The position numbers and the translations under genes are program-made. From Ilyonectria destructans (taxonomy: Eukaryota > Ascomycota > Sordariomycetes > Hypocreales > Nectriaceae): a DNA stretch of 64,000 nt. The notes beneath the pieces were generated by a model. That model did not search any database and was not told where the DNA came from. It saw nothing but the letters and a program-made list of their open reading frames with translations. The stretch spans positions 186,001-250,000 of the forward strand of contig JAHEWK010000028.1 of NCBI GenBank assembly GCA_020740775.1, in the 5' to 3' direction. This document shows, in pieces, positions 22,928 to 33,400 of the stretch (position 1 is the stretch's first letter; every line of letters starts with the position of its first letter).

Positions 22928-23642
22928 GCTTTTTACTACCGGCATTTACTCCGACCTGACACTTATCTCCACTGAGAGAACCTATGCAGCACACCGCGTC
23001 GTCGTGTGTTTCCAGTCTCCCGTTATATCCAAATCTTGCAAACACCAGGACGCTAACCGGGATAAATCGGGCGACTGTAGCACACATACTCCCACGAACT
23101 CATTCAATTTCCTCGATGATGACCCCCTATCAGTTGATTGTATCGTTCAATTCTTCTACCGATCGGATTACAATATCGCTCGTTCCGCTCCCGGCCCGAA
23201 CGCCGAAATTGGCATTATACAGAAAGATGAAGCTCCTAATTCACTCTCAGAGAATAATGGCGCCAATGATTCTGACTTAGTCCTCCATGTCAAAGTATAC
23301 GCACTCGCCGAGAAATACGACATTCCTGTCCTGAAGGCTTTATCGCTAGGGAAGTTTAAAGCAGCAGCCCTACAACACTGGAGATCACCCTACCTACTGG
23401 ATGCCTTGCGAAAAGCATACACATCCACAATAGAAGAGGACCGAGGAATGCGAACAGCCGGTGTAAAGATCTTACATACGAGGCGAGAGCTGCTAGAGGA
23501 GGAGAATGTCAGGCAGCTGCTAAAAGAACTGCCGCAGTTGGCCTACGATCAGCTGATGTACCTCAATGACATGACCAAACCAAACCAAACCAAACCGAAC
23601 CAAACCAAACCAAAGACGAACCCGCTAGCTTTTAGAGGATAG
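22928..23642 (+). CDS. BTB/POZ domain protein (5' end uncertain)
   Basis: The frame from about 22928 encodes a fungal-type BTB domain: LFTTGIYSDLTLI, YAAHRVVVCFQSPVISKSC, DDDPLSVDCIVQFFYRSDYN and, later, HVKVYALAEKYDIPVLKALS, the usual signature of small ascomycete BTB proteins thought to act as adaptors or in protein interaction. Upstream, in-frame stops at about 22914 and a CAG just before the first codon suggest an intron acceptor, so the start exon is unidentified. The C-terminus is odd: an (ACCAA)n-like microsatellite at 23573-23613 encodes repeated TKPNQ before the stop, so the native stop may have been replaced. Confidence 0.65.
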
Positions 23643-24136
23643 CCTGCTAACAGGCTCTACAATAGAGTACTGTGTCAGGATCTTTGGACTTTGGGGTTAC
23701 TGGGCGTTGTTACATTCCTTGCTTTGCCAGAAAGGAATCATCACCAGCGGGCTGCCTTCAACAGGAAGTTCCGCCTTGCTTTAGGACTATTGGCTCAACT
23801 CAATTAGTCGGTTATTGAGATTGGTAGGGAAGGTTTTGGTTACAGCAGGTTAGACTGTCCACCTTCATCATCGTGGCCATCATCCAGAGAGGATCACAGT
23901 CACATTTTTTTTTAGCCATGTTCAATTGTTAGTATTTTTGGCCTGTTTTTGTGGCATCCTTCAGTGAATCGTTCGATCAGACGACACCGTGAGTGGTATC
24001 TGTCATTCTTGTAATTTTGTTCATTTCCATTGTCCCCAGTCTCGACCCTCCGTGCTGTTGCAGGCGCATCACCACTATGGTCACTACCATCTGCCTTTTG
24101 GATGGGTTGTTGGGTTTTTTTAGTCTCTCTTGCACC
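23643..24136. other. intergenic, nothing recognised
   Basis: No gene or repeat recognised. Confidence 0.4.
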
Positions 24137-24303
24137 TGTCAAACGATATTCCGCCCCAGCCGAGGAGGCGTCCCGACCCACTTGGGCACCATTATTGTGT
24201 ATATAACTGGGACCTTCGTCCTCTTGACTTGAGCAGTGATTAAGGCCAAGAATTGACTCTCAATAACCCTCACATGCATGGCATCTTCCTACTCACTTTG
24301 ACA
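24137..24303 (+). repeat. dispersed repeat family A, copy 2
   Basis: Second copy of the repeat at 3296-3459, same orientation, with small indels. Similarity stops abruptly on both sides of each copy. Confidence 0.75.
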
Positions 24304-25156
24304 GCACCATCCCACCACACAGTACTAAAATCCACACTGTCGTTATCATCCAAACATACCACACCACCTGTTTCATTCGAGATGAGGCCCGTAATAGCCC
24401 TCTTGGCTCCACTGACAGTTTCCATCAAGTTTCTTCCAATCAGCCTCTGGTACTCTTAATCCTCTTTTGTCATTATCTTGATAGCTTCTCTCTCCATTCG
24501 GTCTAGATTGGCTCGCTCAGTAGCAATTCGTAAACGGTTTTCCTCCAACTGTGACAGTAACCGCTCCTTCTTCCGGTCCAAATCTTCGAATGCGACAAAA
24601 GTGGTGGGGGAGCCTCATGGCAGCTTAAATGCCTAAGACCCTCCCGTTGGAGGCCAAGCTAAACCCCAAGCCGTCCTGCATAAATTGAATCCCTATCCTT
24701 TGTTTCTTTCCTGGCGCTCAATCTCACCGCCCCCGCCGCACGCGTGGGCTTCATTCTGATTTGCGCACCGCCAAGCTGCTCTGTTGCGTGACGAGCGAGC
24801 TGCGCCAGGGGACAAAGGAAATCCAGGCGGGCAGCGTGGGCCTGTGATCGGGCGGGTCTGCTTCAAGAATGGATGCATTGAATGGGGGTGCGACCCACTG
24901 TGAGCTAAATGGTCACTGGGTTGGCATGGGTTTGCAGCTTTCGCACACGGGATAGAGAGTGCGGATGTGTCGCGAGCGCCCCAACCCATCACGTTTTCCA
25001 CAGCCTCAGTGCATCAGGCCAACATCGTCCTGAAGGAGGCCGGCTAACAGCAGCAGAAACGCGCACACAAGCGATGACACAGGAGGTATATTGCATGGCA
25101 CTAGTTGTGCTTTTATGACCCAGACCTATTGTGATAGGAAAGACCGAGCTATCCTA
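24304..25156. other. intergenic, nothing recognised
   Basis: No frame with domain content. Confidence 0.4.
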
Positions 25157-25461
25157 CAGTGGGTGGCAATAAGTGTTAGCCCCCTGTCAGGAACTGTTAT
25201 CATGCCGCTTTTGTGTAACCCTAACCCTAGTAATATCCTCAGAATCTAACTCCCCTAAATTTCAGTGTACGACTACTGACAATTTCGAGCAGTTAGTGGG
25301 TAGATTAGTGGCTATGCACTGTAATATAGCGCTAGCATCAATCCCATAGTGGATCGGCTCGTCTGAAAGGCGACTCGAAAGCAGCGATGAAAAATTACCT
25401 ACTTGAGCCTAGCCTATTGTTCGATACCTGACAGGGGGCTAACACTTTTTGCTACCCACTG
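25157..25461. mobile_element. 305-bp MITE with 35-bp TIRs and TA duplication (Tc1/mariner-type)
   Basis: Terminal inverted repeats at 25157-25191 and 25427-25461 match at about 33 of 35 positions; each begins CAGTGGGTRGCAA and ends with GTTAGCCCCCTGTCAGG. Both ends are flanked by TA (25155-25156 and 25462-25463), the target duplication of Tc1/mariner elements. There is no internal ORF, so it must move in trans. The interior has a telomere-like TAACCCTAACCCTAG at about 25216-25230. Confidence 0.9.
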
Positions 25462-25598
25462 TAATCGATCTTGGACGAAATTAGGGCAAGAGCGGCAGGT
25501 CAACATTGAAGATGCCCCGCCGTCTGTGGGGGCCGAGCTGTAGTCGAGACAGTGGCCCCCCTAGTAACCTGGATATTTCCTAGAACCCATATTAGCTG

Positions 25599-28070
25599 TT
25601 AACCCAAGTCTCCACTAAAAATAAACCATAACACCAATGAGCATTCCGATCCCACCGAAATCCGATTGCTCTGTAATGGTCTGTGCACGGAAAATTGGGC
25701 CGTTATGATTGGCCAGGGGCCATCCGAATACCGAGTAATCAACTGCGAACAGCATCTGTAGGCTCGGCCTTTGCCGTCAGGGTCTGCTGGCCTTTTACAC
25801 TTATGGCTTTCGCGAGCTATAGGAGTATCTTGCTTATATGACTCCTGTATCGAATGAATGCAGTGTTCGTGATGGTACTGCCGATTCCATTCTTGCCAAA
25901 TGTTGGATAGCCGGCGATACATTTCAAGGAGCTCCGGTTGCAGCCTTTCCGGTAAAGCTCGGTCAATGGCGTATGTGGTCAGCAGCATGCGAGGATGGTG
26001 GCCAGCTCCAGCCGCAAACATGCGTATGGGATCGGTCGCGTCGGAAGGGTAGTAGAAGTTTGTCTTCTCCACAAGTCTTGCCAAATACCGCTTTGCAATA
26101 GCTAAAGCAGCTTGTCTGTATAGCGATAGAGTCCACGGTGTGGTGAGGTCTCGAGTCATACTCTTCAAGATACTCGAAGCTTGCTCAGACGACAGGTGTT
26201 TTCTCTTGCCACCGGGATCCAGAAAGAAATATTCGTTGCTATCCTGGCGTAATATATGCATCTGCTTGGCCAGAATCTCCCAGACCGGTCGAATGATGGC
26301 GAGATACTTCAAGAGGCTTAGGCTGAGATCTGGGGGAAGATAGCGAACGATATAGAAGGCATAATGATTAGATGCCCGAGCCTTGTTGTAACTGATGACA
26401 ACAATCATCTGACTGTCATAGAAGAAAATATTCCGTATGGCCAGCTTCGAATTCAGGTATCGGATGCTTGTCACCTCAGTGCCTCGGCCTGGCAAACTGG
26501 CTGTGAAGTGAAATGCAGCAAATGCAGATTTGTTCAGCTCGAAGCCGGCACTGAGATATGCGTTGCAGGTCTCTGCTTGCCAGTATCCTGATTTGGTAAA
26601 CTGTTTGCCACGAAAGGAAGACGATTGCAACCTATGCAGCAGTGTCTTCCATATATCCGTCAGGTTGTTCTCAGGTTTATCAAGGAAGGACCAGCCTGCT
26701 TTTCGACAGGTCAAATCGTCCCGGATAGTAGACAAATCAATACTCGGCTCCCAGCCCAACATCATCTCGTTCACCTGCTCGTGTACTTGTGCTACTGATT
26801 TGTGATGGGTGTCACAGAACTCAGACAGCTGGACCTTTTTGTCATCGCCGATTGTGAATGAGTGGCCATCTGGAGCCCAAGAAAGATTCCCCGGAATGCC
26901 CTCTCGTTTCACGATGGACTTTGCAAATGCTTTTAGCTCGATGATCTCTCCAAATGGAGTATAGCAACCGCGGAGCAGATACTTCCGGCGAATTGAAGAG
27001 ACACGATCGGGTTGGGACGAGTAGGTAGTCCGGCATGGCCAGGGCAAAGCAAGGGTGCTATAGGTGTAAACAGGGACGGCATATTCAAGGAATAAAAGCC
27101 GGCCAATCCACATAAGAGCAGCTAGCTTCGGTGACGAACTGTGGGCTGGATAATAGGCAAGAGAGCCTCTCTGGATCCCCATAACTGCTGTGTAATGAAT
27201 AAGCACAGAGGAGGACATATCTCCAGTGAGATCTTGGTGTGTCCAGAACATCATCGATAGTTGAAAGATGGCCTCAGATAAACGCAGCCAAGAGCCGGAA
27301 GGGAGGGCGAAACCCAAGTCAGCAGCTGTCGCATCCCCGTCATCATCTCCGTCGTATTCATCGTCTTCGCCGAAGTCGGTCTCGTCTTCGTCGAAGTTGG
27401 TCTCGTCTTCGTCGAAGTCGGTCTCATCTTCATCGATGTCGGTCTCGTCTTCATCATAATCTTCAAGGTATCCTCCATCTTCATCACTGGACTCATCCCC
27501 GTCGTCTCCATCTGCCTCATCTGAATTACCGTCACAGTCTTCTGTCTCATGCCGTAGAATGGCAACCAAATCTAGTATATGGCGCATCATCTTGACTTCG
27601 TCGGGTCCAAATTTCAAGTTATAAATCTCCCGGCGCTGTCGTGGTCTGAACTGAAGAACCCTGAATATATAACAGATGAACCGCTTCCATGTGTCAACAT
27701 ATCGTTTCAGACAATGTACAATCCGAAATTCATGGGGCCAGAATTCATCTTTCCAGTAGGTATTCAGCCAGCATCGAGATCTATATGACGTCTTAGCCAG
27801 CGTGAACTTGGCTCGATCAATTATGAGGTCGACACCACGGAGTACAACTCGTAACTGGGCCTCAACCGCAGCTGGGCTCCGGAGCTGGGTACCCTGCCAT
27901 TGACCTAAGAGATAGTCTTCGTTCCACGCCGATCCAGGCTGTTGTGCTGATGCGGCAATGATGCCAAGTGGTCGATTGCGGAACAACCGAGGCCAGCCTG
28001 TATGTCGCAGCCAAGGAGTTGTTTCGCTCTGTTCAATGCCCTGAAATTGCTGAGTCTCCCGAGATGGCAT
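25599..28070 (-). CDS. 823-aa protein of the OrsD-linked fungal family, tyrosine-recombinase-like C-terminal half
   Basis: Intact 823-aa frame. Residues 1-135 (TPWLRHTGWPRLF, SRCWLNTYWKDEFW) resemble the part just after the OrsD-like zinc region in related fungal proteins; the CxxC zinc region is absent. Residues of about 178-250 are an acidic low-complexity run built on DEDET repeats. Residues of about 360-720 are the conserved core. Here LPGRGTEVTSIR (Arg529), YNKARAS (Lys563), LYRQAALAIAKR (Arg652) and AGHHPRMLLTTYAIDRAL (His691, Tyr700) line up with the R-K-xxxR-H-Y pattern of tyrosine recombinases, including the usual nine-residue H-to-Y spacing. The first His of HxxR is Ser. No helicase domain follows. 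It belongs to the same family as the pseudogene at 35790-37920. DNA recombination is inferred, not shown. Confidence 0.7.
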   Translation of the reverse strand: MPSRETQQFQGIEQSETTPWLRHTGWPRLFRNRPLGIIAASAQQPGSAWNEDYLLGQWQGTQLRSPAAVEAQLRVVLRGVDLIIDRAKFTLAKTSYRSRCWLNTYWKDEFWPHEFRIVHCLKRYVDTWKRFICYIFRVLQFRPRQRREIYNLKFGPDEVKMMRHILDLVAILRHETEDCDGNSDEADGDDGDESSDEDGGYLEDYDEDETDIDEDETDFDEDETNFDEDETDFGEDDEYDGDDDGDATAADLGFALPSGSWLRLSEAIFQLSMMFWTHQDLTGDMSSSVLIHYTAVMGIQRGSLAYYPAHSSSPKLAALMWIGRLLFLEYAVPVYTYSTLALPWPCRTTYSSQPDRVSSIRRKYLLRGCYTPFGEIIELKAFAKSIVKREGIPGNLSWAPDGHSFTIGDDKKVQLSEFCDTHHKSVAQVHEQVNEMMLGWEPSIDLSTIRDDLTCRKAGWSFLDKPENNLTDIWKTLLHRLQSSSFRGKQFTKSGYWQAETCNAYLSAGFELNKSAFAAFHFTASLPGRGTEVTSIRYLNSKLAIRNIFFYDSQMIVVISYNKARASNHYAFYIVRYLPPDLSLSLLKYLAIIRPVWEILAKQMHILRQDSNEYFFLDPGGKRKHLSSEQASSILKSMTRDLTTPWTLSLYRQAALAIAKRYLARLVEKTNFYYPSDATDPIRMFAAGAGHHPRMLLTTYAIDRALPERLQPELLEMYRRLSNIWQEWNRQYHHEHCIHSIQESYKQDTPIARESHKCKRPADPDGKGRAYRCCSQLITRYSDGPWPIITAQFSVHRPLQSNRISVGSECSLVLWFIFSGDLG

Positions 28071-28458
28071 GTTTCGGACGGCGTATCTGCCTAGGCTGGC
28101 AAATCTGGTGAATCATGTAGCTGATAGTAATGATGATCACTAGAGAGAGCTGTAGAGTTGGCTGCATGCGTGACAACATTATGACAATTCTCTTTAACGC
28201 GTGAGGGACGCGTTCGTGTGACGCGATCGTGTGACGCGATCAGTGAAATTACTAGCAAGGTGATGCTTGAAATGTAATATGGTCTAGCTTAACAGGACCA
28301 AACTGGTGATGATTGTAGGGCGGTAGCCAATGAGAATGCGGATTACCCACTTTCAATTAAAAGATCTGTCAGGGGCCTTTGTTTCCAAGTCCTCTTTCAA
28401 GTGAAAGAGGATTTACAGGGGTATAGACCAATAAGATGGCGTACATTTCCTCTTTCAC
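28071..28458. other. intergenic with two short palindromes
   Basis: Contains GTGACGCGATC twice (about 28218-28241) and the near-perfect hairpin CCTCTTTCAAGTGAAAGAGG at 28391-28410; a related TCACTTAAAGTGA palindrome follows at 28455-28467. No gene recognised. Confidence 0.5.
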
Positions 28459-29293
28459 TTAAAGTGAGACCGCGCATAGGGATGTAGTCCTTGTTTGTGT
28501 CGCATCAGGCCGTCGATGTGGATTACTATTTGGGCCATCACCGGAAACCCTCTGAATCGGGTGCATCACAATGAACCAGGCCTCTCGAGTAGCGCCGGTG
28601 GCGATGCGGAAGGTACGGTTGCCTAGGTCGAAATTGATCCCCTGTACGTGCTTCGCACTATATGGCGCGTGCCAGTGCCGTAGGGATATGGTGATGTTGT
28701 CGAAGAAATGACTGGACCGACAGATCGGTCGACGTGGCCGGCCGACGATACTGACGAAGTCGAGTCGGAAAACAGGGTAGTATGCATCGTCTTCGCTCGC
28801 CGCTTTCGATCCTGTCTTCTTGCTCCCGTAATCGATGACAACTCGACGCTGAAGGAGATCAAGAGCGCGCGCCCCGTCGAAAGCCTCGTCATTCGTCTCG
28901 GCGATAAACTCGTCGGCTAAGATCGTATTTACATCAGTCAGAAGGCACTCACAACTGAACAACCACACAGCAGCCTCGTCTCCTGGGGGGCAAAAGGGGG
29001 GGGATCCGTCACCGCGTCTACACGGTCTTTACCAAGGACGTTGCCATACCGTACATCCAGGAATCGCCGGCATGGCGATCGATTCTCTAACCCCTCTGGA
29101 ACTGGTCTGTAACGTCTTTTGTGCTGACTGCACTGGATCCGATAGTTGCGGGCTCCTCGATGTAGTGTTCATCGGCCGAGAACGGAGATATATGCTCTCG
29201 TGCTTCCTCTTGGTCCTCACCATCGTCGATGTCAGGGTCATCATCGGGATAAAGATCGAAGTCGATCTCTTCTGAAAGTCCCAAACACGGCAT
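28459..29293 (-). CDS. hypothetical protein, probably spliced
   Basis: The downstream frame (28459-28968) has natural protein character (DEFIAETNDEAFDGARALD, FRLDFVSIVGRPRRPICR, HFFDNITISLRHWHAPY), but its first codon is GTG, so it should be a later exon. An acceptor TTAG with an upstream CTGACTGAT branch site lies just before CCGACGAG (about 28918-28925). Upstream on the same strand, 29087-29293 encodes an acidic N-terminus (MPCLGLSEEIDFDLYP...), and between them a third frame reads GKDRVDAVTDPPPFAPQE. The exact exon joins were not solved, and an in-frame TAG at the end of the first piece may mean decay. Family unknown. It lies between two large genes on the same strand. Confidence 0.4.
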
Positions 29294-30499
29294 GTCCGAC
29301 TTTTCGAGATCAGTTATGGCAGTTGTAATCCATCGACGAGAGAAAACCCTAGTGCTCAGATAATGATGATGATGACAATAGTAAATGATAATAGATATGT
29401 AGAGGACTGGTATCTGACGACCATATGACAGGTAGGGGAAAATGACAAGACTGAGAGCACGGGCTGCTTATTTCTGCCAGACATTGTATCATATCACGTA
29501 CGAATCTTCTCACTGATTATAGAAGTCGATTGCGATGCGAGCTGATGCGACCAGACGCGAGACGCGTAGCTTTCCCTCATACTACCACGGCCGCAACTGA
29601 AGCCCTCCGCGATCAGTACCGTGTGTTCAGTCAGCCCTGACCTTGGAAAGAGCAGCAACTACCGCATCTACCACAGCAATCTGCTCGTCGACTTTACACC
29701 GAACGCGTCTGTGAGCAACCCAGACATAAGTGCCCGAGCGCGTGTGTGACTAAGGTCAAATATAGGAACATGGTGGGCGGAAGAGAAACAGGATACCAGA
29801 CCAACAAGCCTATAATCCTTGGGCGCTGTACAAGGCCGGTCATAGTGGAATTATGAAGCTTGGTCCGGAATTAGAGGCTGAAGAGAAGAGAGAAACCAAG
29901 GTGCACGGACACCTACCCCCAGGTTTAGAGGTGGGTCCAGTGAAGAAGCATAGCTAGTCAAAACGAGCATGACGGCAAAGAGCTTCGAGAGTCACGGAGA
30001 GAGTTTGAAAATAGTCCAATCTTATCTGTAATCATATCAAGAAAGGAAAAGGGAAGAAGAAAAAGACCAAGTCGATCAGCAACATGAATGAAGAACCCAA
30101 ACTTTGTTGTCGAAAAATCCGGGGATCCACCTTCTCTTCAGGATTGAGACTACCCGTCTAAAAGGTTCTAAAACTAGATTACGAAATCTTAGATGACAGT
30201 ACTTAGGGACAGAAGCCTGGAAGGGACTCTCATGCCAAAATCACCAATCAAGTTCTATAAACATTATTCTCTCATTCAGCACCCCTGTGCAACACAAACA
30301 ACATTTGCTTGCTCCAGCGTCTCATTTTCTGCATTTTCAGTGGAACGTGACAGGATCTTGCTTTCCATCATACTCAGCTACTTTCAGGTTAAAATACAAA
30401 GCTGCCGAACGATAAGCGCACGGAGACCTACCCCCAGGTCTGGAGGTCCCTGCATTTTCTTCTCCTCTCGTTCTTCTCTCACGTCTTCGGACGCGCTCT
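29294..30499. other. gene-poor stretch with a 34-bp direct repeat
   Basis: No gene recognised. A block near 29901-29934 (GCACGGACACCTACCCCCAG...) recurs at 30416-30449 with a few changes; both contain ACCTACCCCCAGGT. The second copy lies in the 3' flank of the large minus-strand gene. Confidence 0.45.
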
Positions 30500-33400
30500 T
30501 TACTCTGCTGCGTGTCTTGCGACGATCCCCAGGCAGCGTTCGACCCACGCATCATCGTCAGTATTGAATACCTGAGTAATAAATGCGGTAGGATCATCCA
30601 TCAATGACAACAATTTCGTTCGAAGCTGTAAAAGATGTTCATCTGGGCAAAGATCCAGTTCATAGTTCCGTGGGTTTTCCCGATACCGGTACTTTGGCAA
30701 GCGAGTAACCCAACCAAGTTTACAGAGTATACGATTAGGGACTCCTCTGTGCTCTGTGAAGGTTGTAAGTATGAGATTATTGGACAATCCAGGAACGCGA
30801 TCTCACCCATTGACTTCATCATCTCGGGTATCCTGAGAATCATGCCATCGTCATCGTCCCAAGGAAAACATTCCGGGTAGAGAAACCAAAGCATCTTGGT
30901 CATTAGTGTTACAGCTAGGAGATGTCTATTTCGCCTAGAACCAGGCTCGAAGTTATCTTTGTTGCGTGGCAATGTCGGTGAGGCTGTAGACGATGTGAAA
31001 GTCAATACTATCATTAACAGAAGATCACAAAGAGGATCTCCGAGGGCTTGCTCGAGGCAGTTACGAGCATTCTCGTAGTGAGCTAGGACTTTTGCGTTAC
31101 TTGAGACATATAAGTCATGGGTGAGCTTCATGCCCCTTTCGATGCACGGTGGGACTTCGGTGAATGGAATAGAGCATCCAAAGTCGATCGCAAAAGTATC
31201 CGGCCTCATCTCTGTAACATCATCCTCGCCGTTGATCCCGAAGCCGATTTCACCATCCGTTAAGAGAGTGATGGGGAGTCCGGCCATGTGGTAGTTACCA
31301 CCTAGTAGCCAACGATCTTCCCTGCAAAATTCAATGTCACCCTCACCGATTCTCCATTGATGTAAGCCGGAAATGAACGGACGAGTGGGATTAAGCTGAC
31401 CAGCAACCCTGGGTAGTCTGATGAACAAGCTATGCTTGTTGTAGTGTGGGATTATCCAGAAATGCGGCAATGCGCATCTTCCTAAGGAACCTTTCCAGCT
31501 CTCTGCATCAGCAGAACCAAGGTACTTTTCGATGGACGAGTAAAACCTCCGAGCCAGCTGACGGTAGTAGCAGTGATCCCAGAGTGTACGAGGGAGACCA
31601 TCGTCCCAGTCAAAAAGCCCCTGTACTCTATCATGGTAAGCTCGCCCCAAGTCGTGCGGTCCTTTGTGCGAATAAGATAAACAAGGCGGTTCGCCAGCTA
31701 ATCTGTGGACAATGTCAAAACTCAGTCCTTGGTAACCCTCCCGGGCTGATTGGAGCTCGTTCTCAAGCTCTGAATCGAGGATAACATTGTTGCAGGTTTG
31801 TCGAATGATCTGAAGCGCAAAGTGCCGGTAAACCATCTTCCGCATACGGTCTAGAATACCAGGGCGAGTGCTCGGTTCGCTGGCTCGTAGATGATCTTCT
31901 AGTTCTCTGGCTTTGCAATACTCCTTGCTTACATATTCCACATCTTTCCAGTTGCGGAACACTCCTTGAAGTCCATTAAAAGTGAACGTGGTTGATGCTA
32001 CAAGGTCGTCTTGTAGGTGAAAATCAGACCAATCGAAAAGATCACGGGGTAGCCAGGCGAGACCTGTGTGGCGCATACTACTCTCAAAATCTAGGCCTCG
32101 AAGGGGTTTGCCCTTCCTGTTTTTGTAAGGGTCTTTGAACATCTGCGAGCGCCTTGCAACGTGATGACAATTGACACTAGCCTTCAATGAACGAAGAAGA
32201 ATAGTGACCATGATCATGTTTCTTTGATGATCTTCCCAATTTGCATCTCGACGACTTCCTCGAGATCTGACGAACTCGATCGCAGATAGCCACCGGTTGA
32301 ACTCCCAACGCATGAATTCATTGACGTGGGTAGTTGACAATACCCAAAAGGGGCGATGTTGGCCATAAAGGTTCGAAGTGGCCGGATTCAAGGTTGTGAA
32401 TAGTTCCCAAGAGATTCGATATTCTTCTCGTACACCGAAGCTTGTGTTCGTGGAACTGTCTAATGCAAATCCTATTCGAGCCTTCATAGCTTGAAAAACT
32501 TTACGAAGCCGTTTTAGTTTTGGCGCAGATTTAGTTGAGGTCGCCAATCCAGCATTACGGTATTGTCGAGCAGCTACGATCCAGGCGTCGAGTAACGAAG
32601 GCGGGCATGTCAACCCCTCCAGATTCGGCTCACTGAACAGTCCGCTATCCCGCTTCGACGCTGTCGAGAAGAGATCCTTGTTGACGTTATACCGTTGAGC
32701 ATAAGCAATGCCTCCCTTGCGCAGCGGGTGTGAGCGGCGGGTCTCCACTCTGGCGCTCCCGGCTTGACCGGTAAGATTCTAATTGAAGCATTCCGACGAC
32801 ATCAACGGTTTGTCAACACTATACCTCATCGAATGGGCCCATGACTTCAAGCATCCACTCTTGAACAGGAACGTGCACTTTTCTGAGGCAGCAGTATCTT
32901 CAATGCCAACGTCTACCCATGTGTTGGACAAATCGGCTTTCGACCAATCCAAAACTTGATGAAGGTGGGCAATGATCTTGGCACGGCATTGCTGTAACGT
33001 TGGCGACCTTGCTTCTAATTTAATGTTCTTCGCGCTTAGCACAATGAACATTCCGCGGAACATGGCAAGTTCTGGTTGCTCGATGCGCTGATTTATATGA
33101 TGCCAGATTTGCTGCAGGTATTCTTGCGGGAGGTAATGATGCATGTCCATCTTGTGATTGATCATCCCTCCGCAGGTTTCCCTTTGACGACTGTAGGCCT
33201 TGCTCTCCACATCGTCGAAGGAACGAGGGTGGTGTTGAACCACGTCGGGTGGGCAACAATGGCGAATAGCGGGCAAAAGAAGCTCGTTGATCCACATTCG
33301 CCTTTCATTCTTGGTAAGATAAGTAGTTGTTCGACAGACGTGGGAAATTCCAGGAAAGAAGATATATACGCCGAATTGAGGAGACTGCCGTCCGCTGCCT

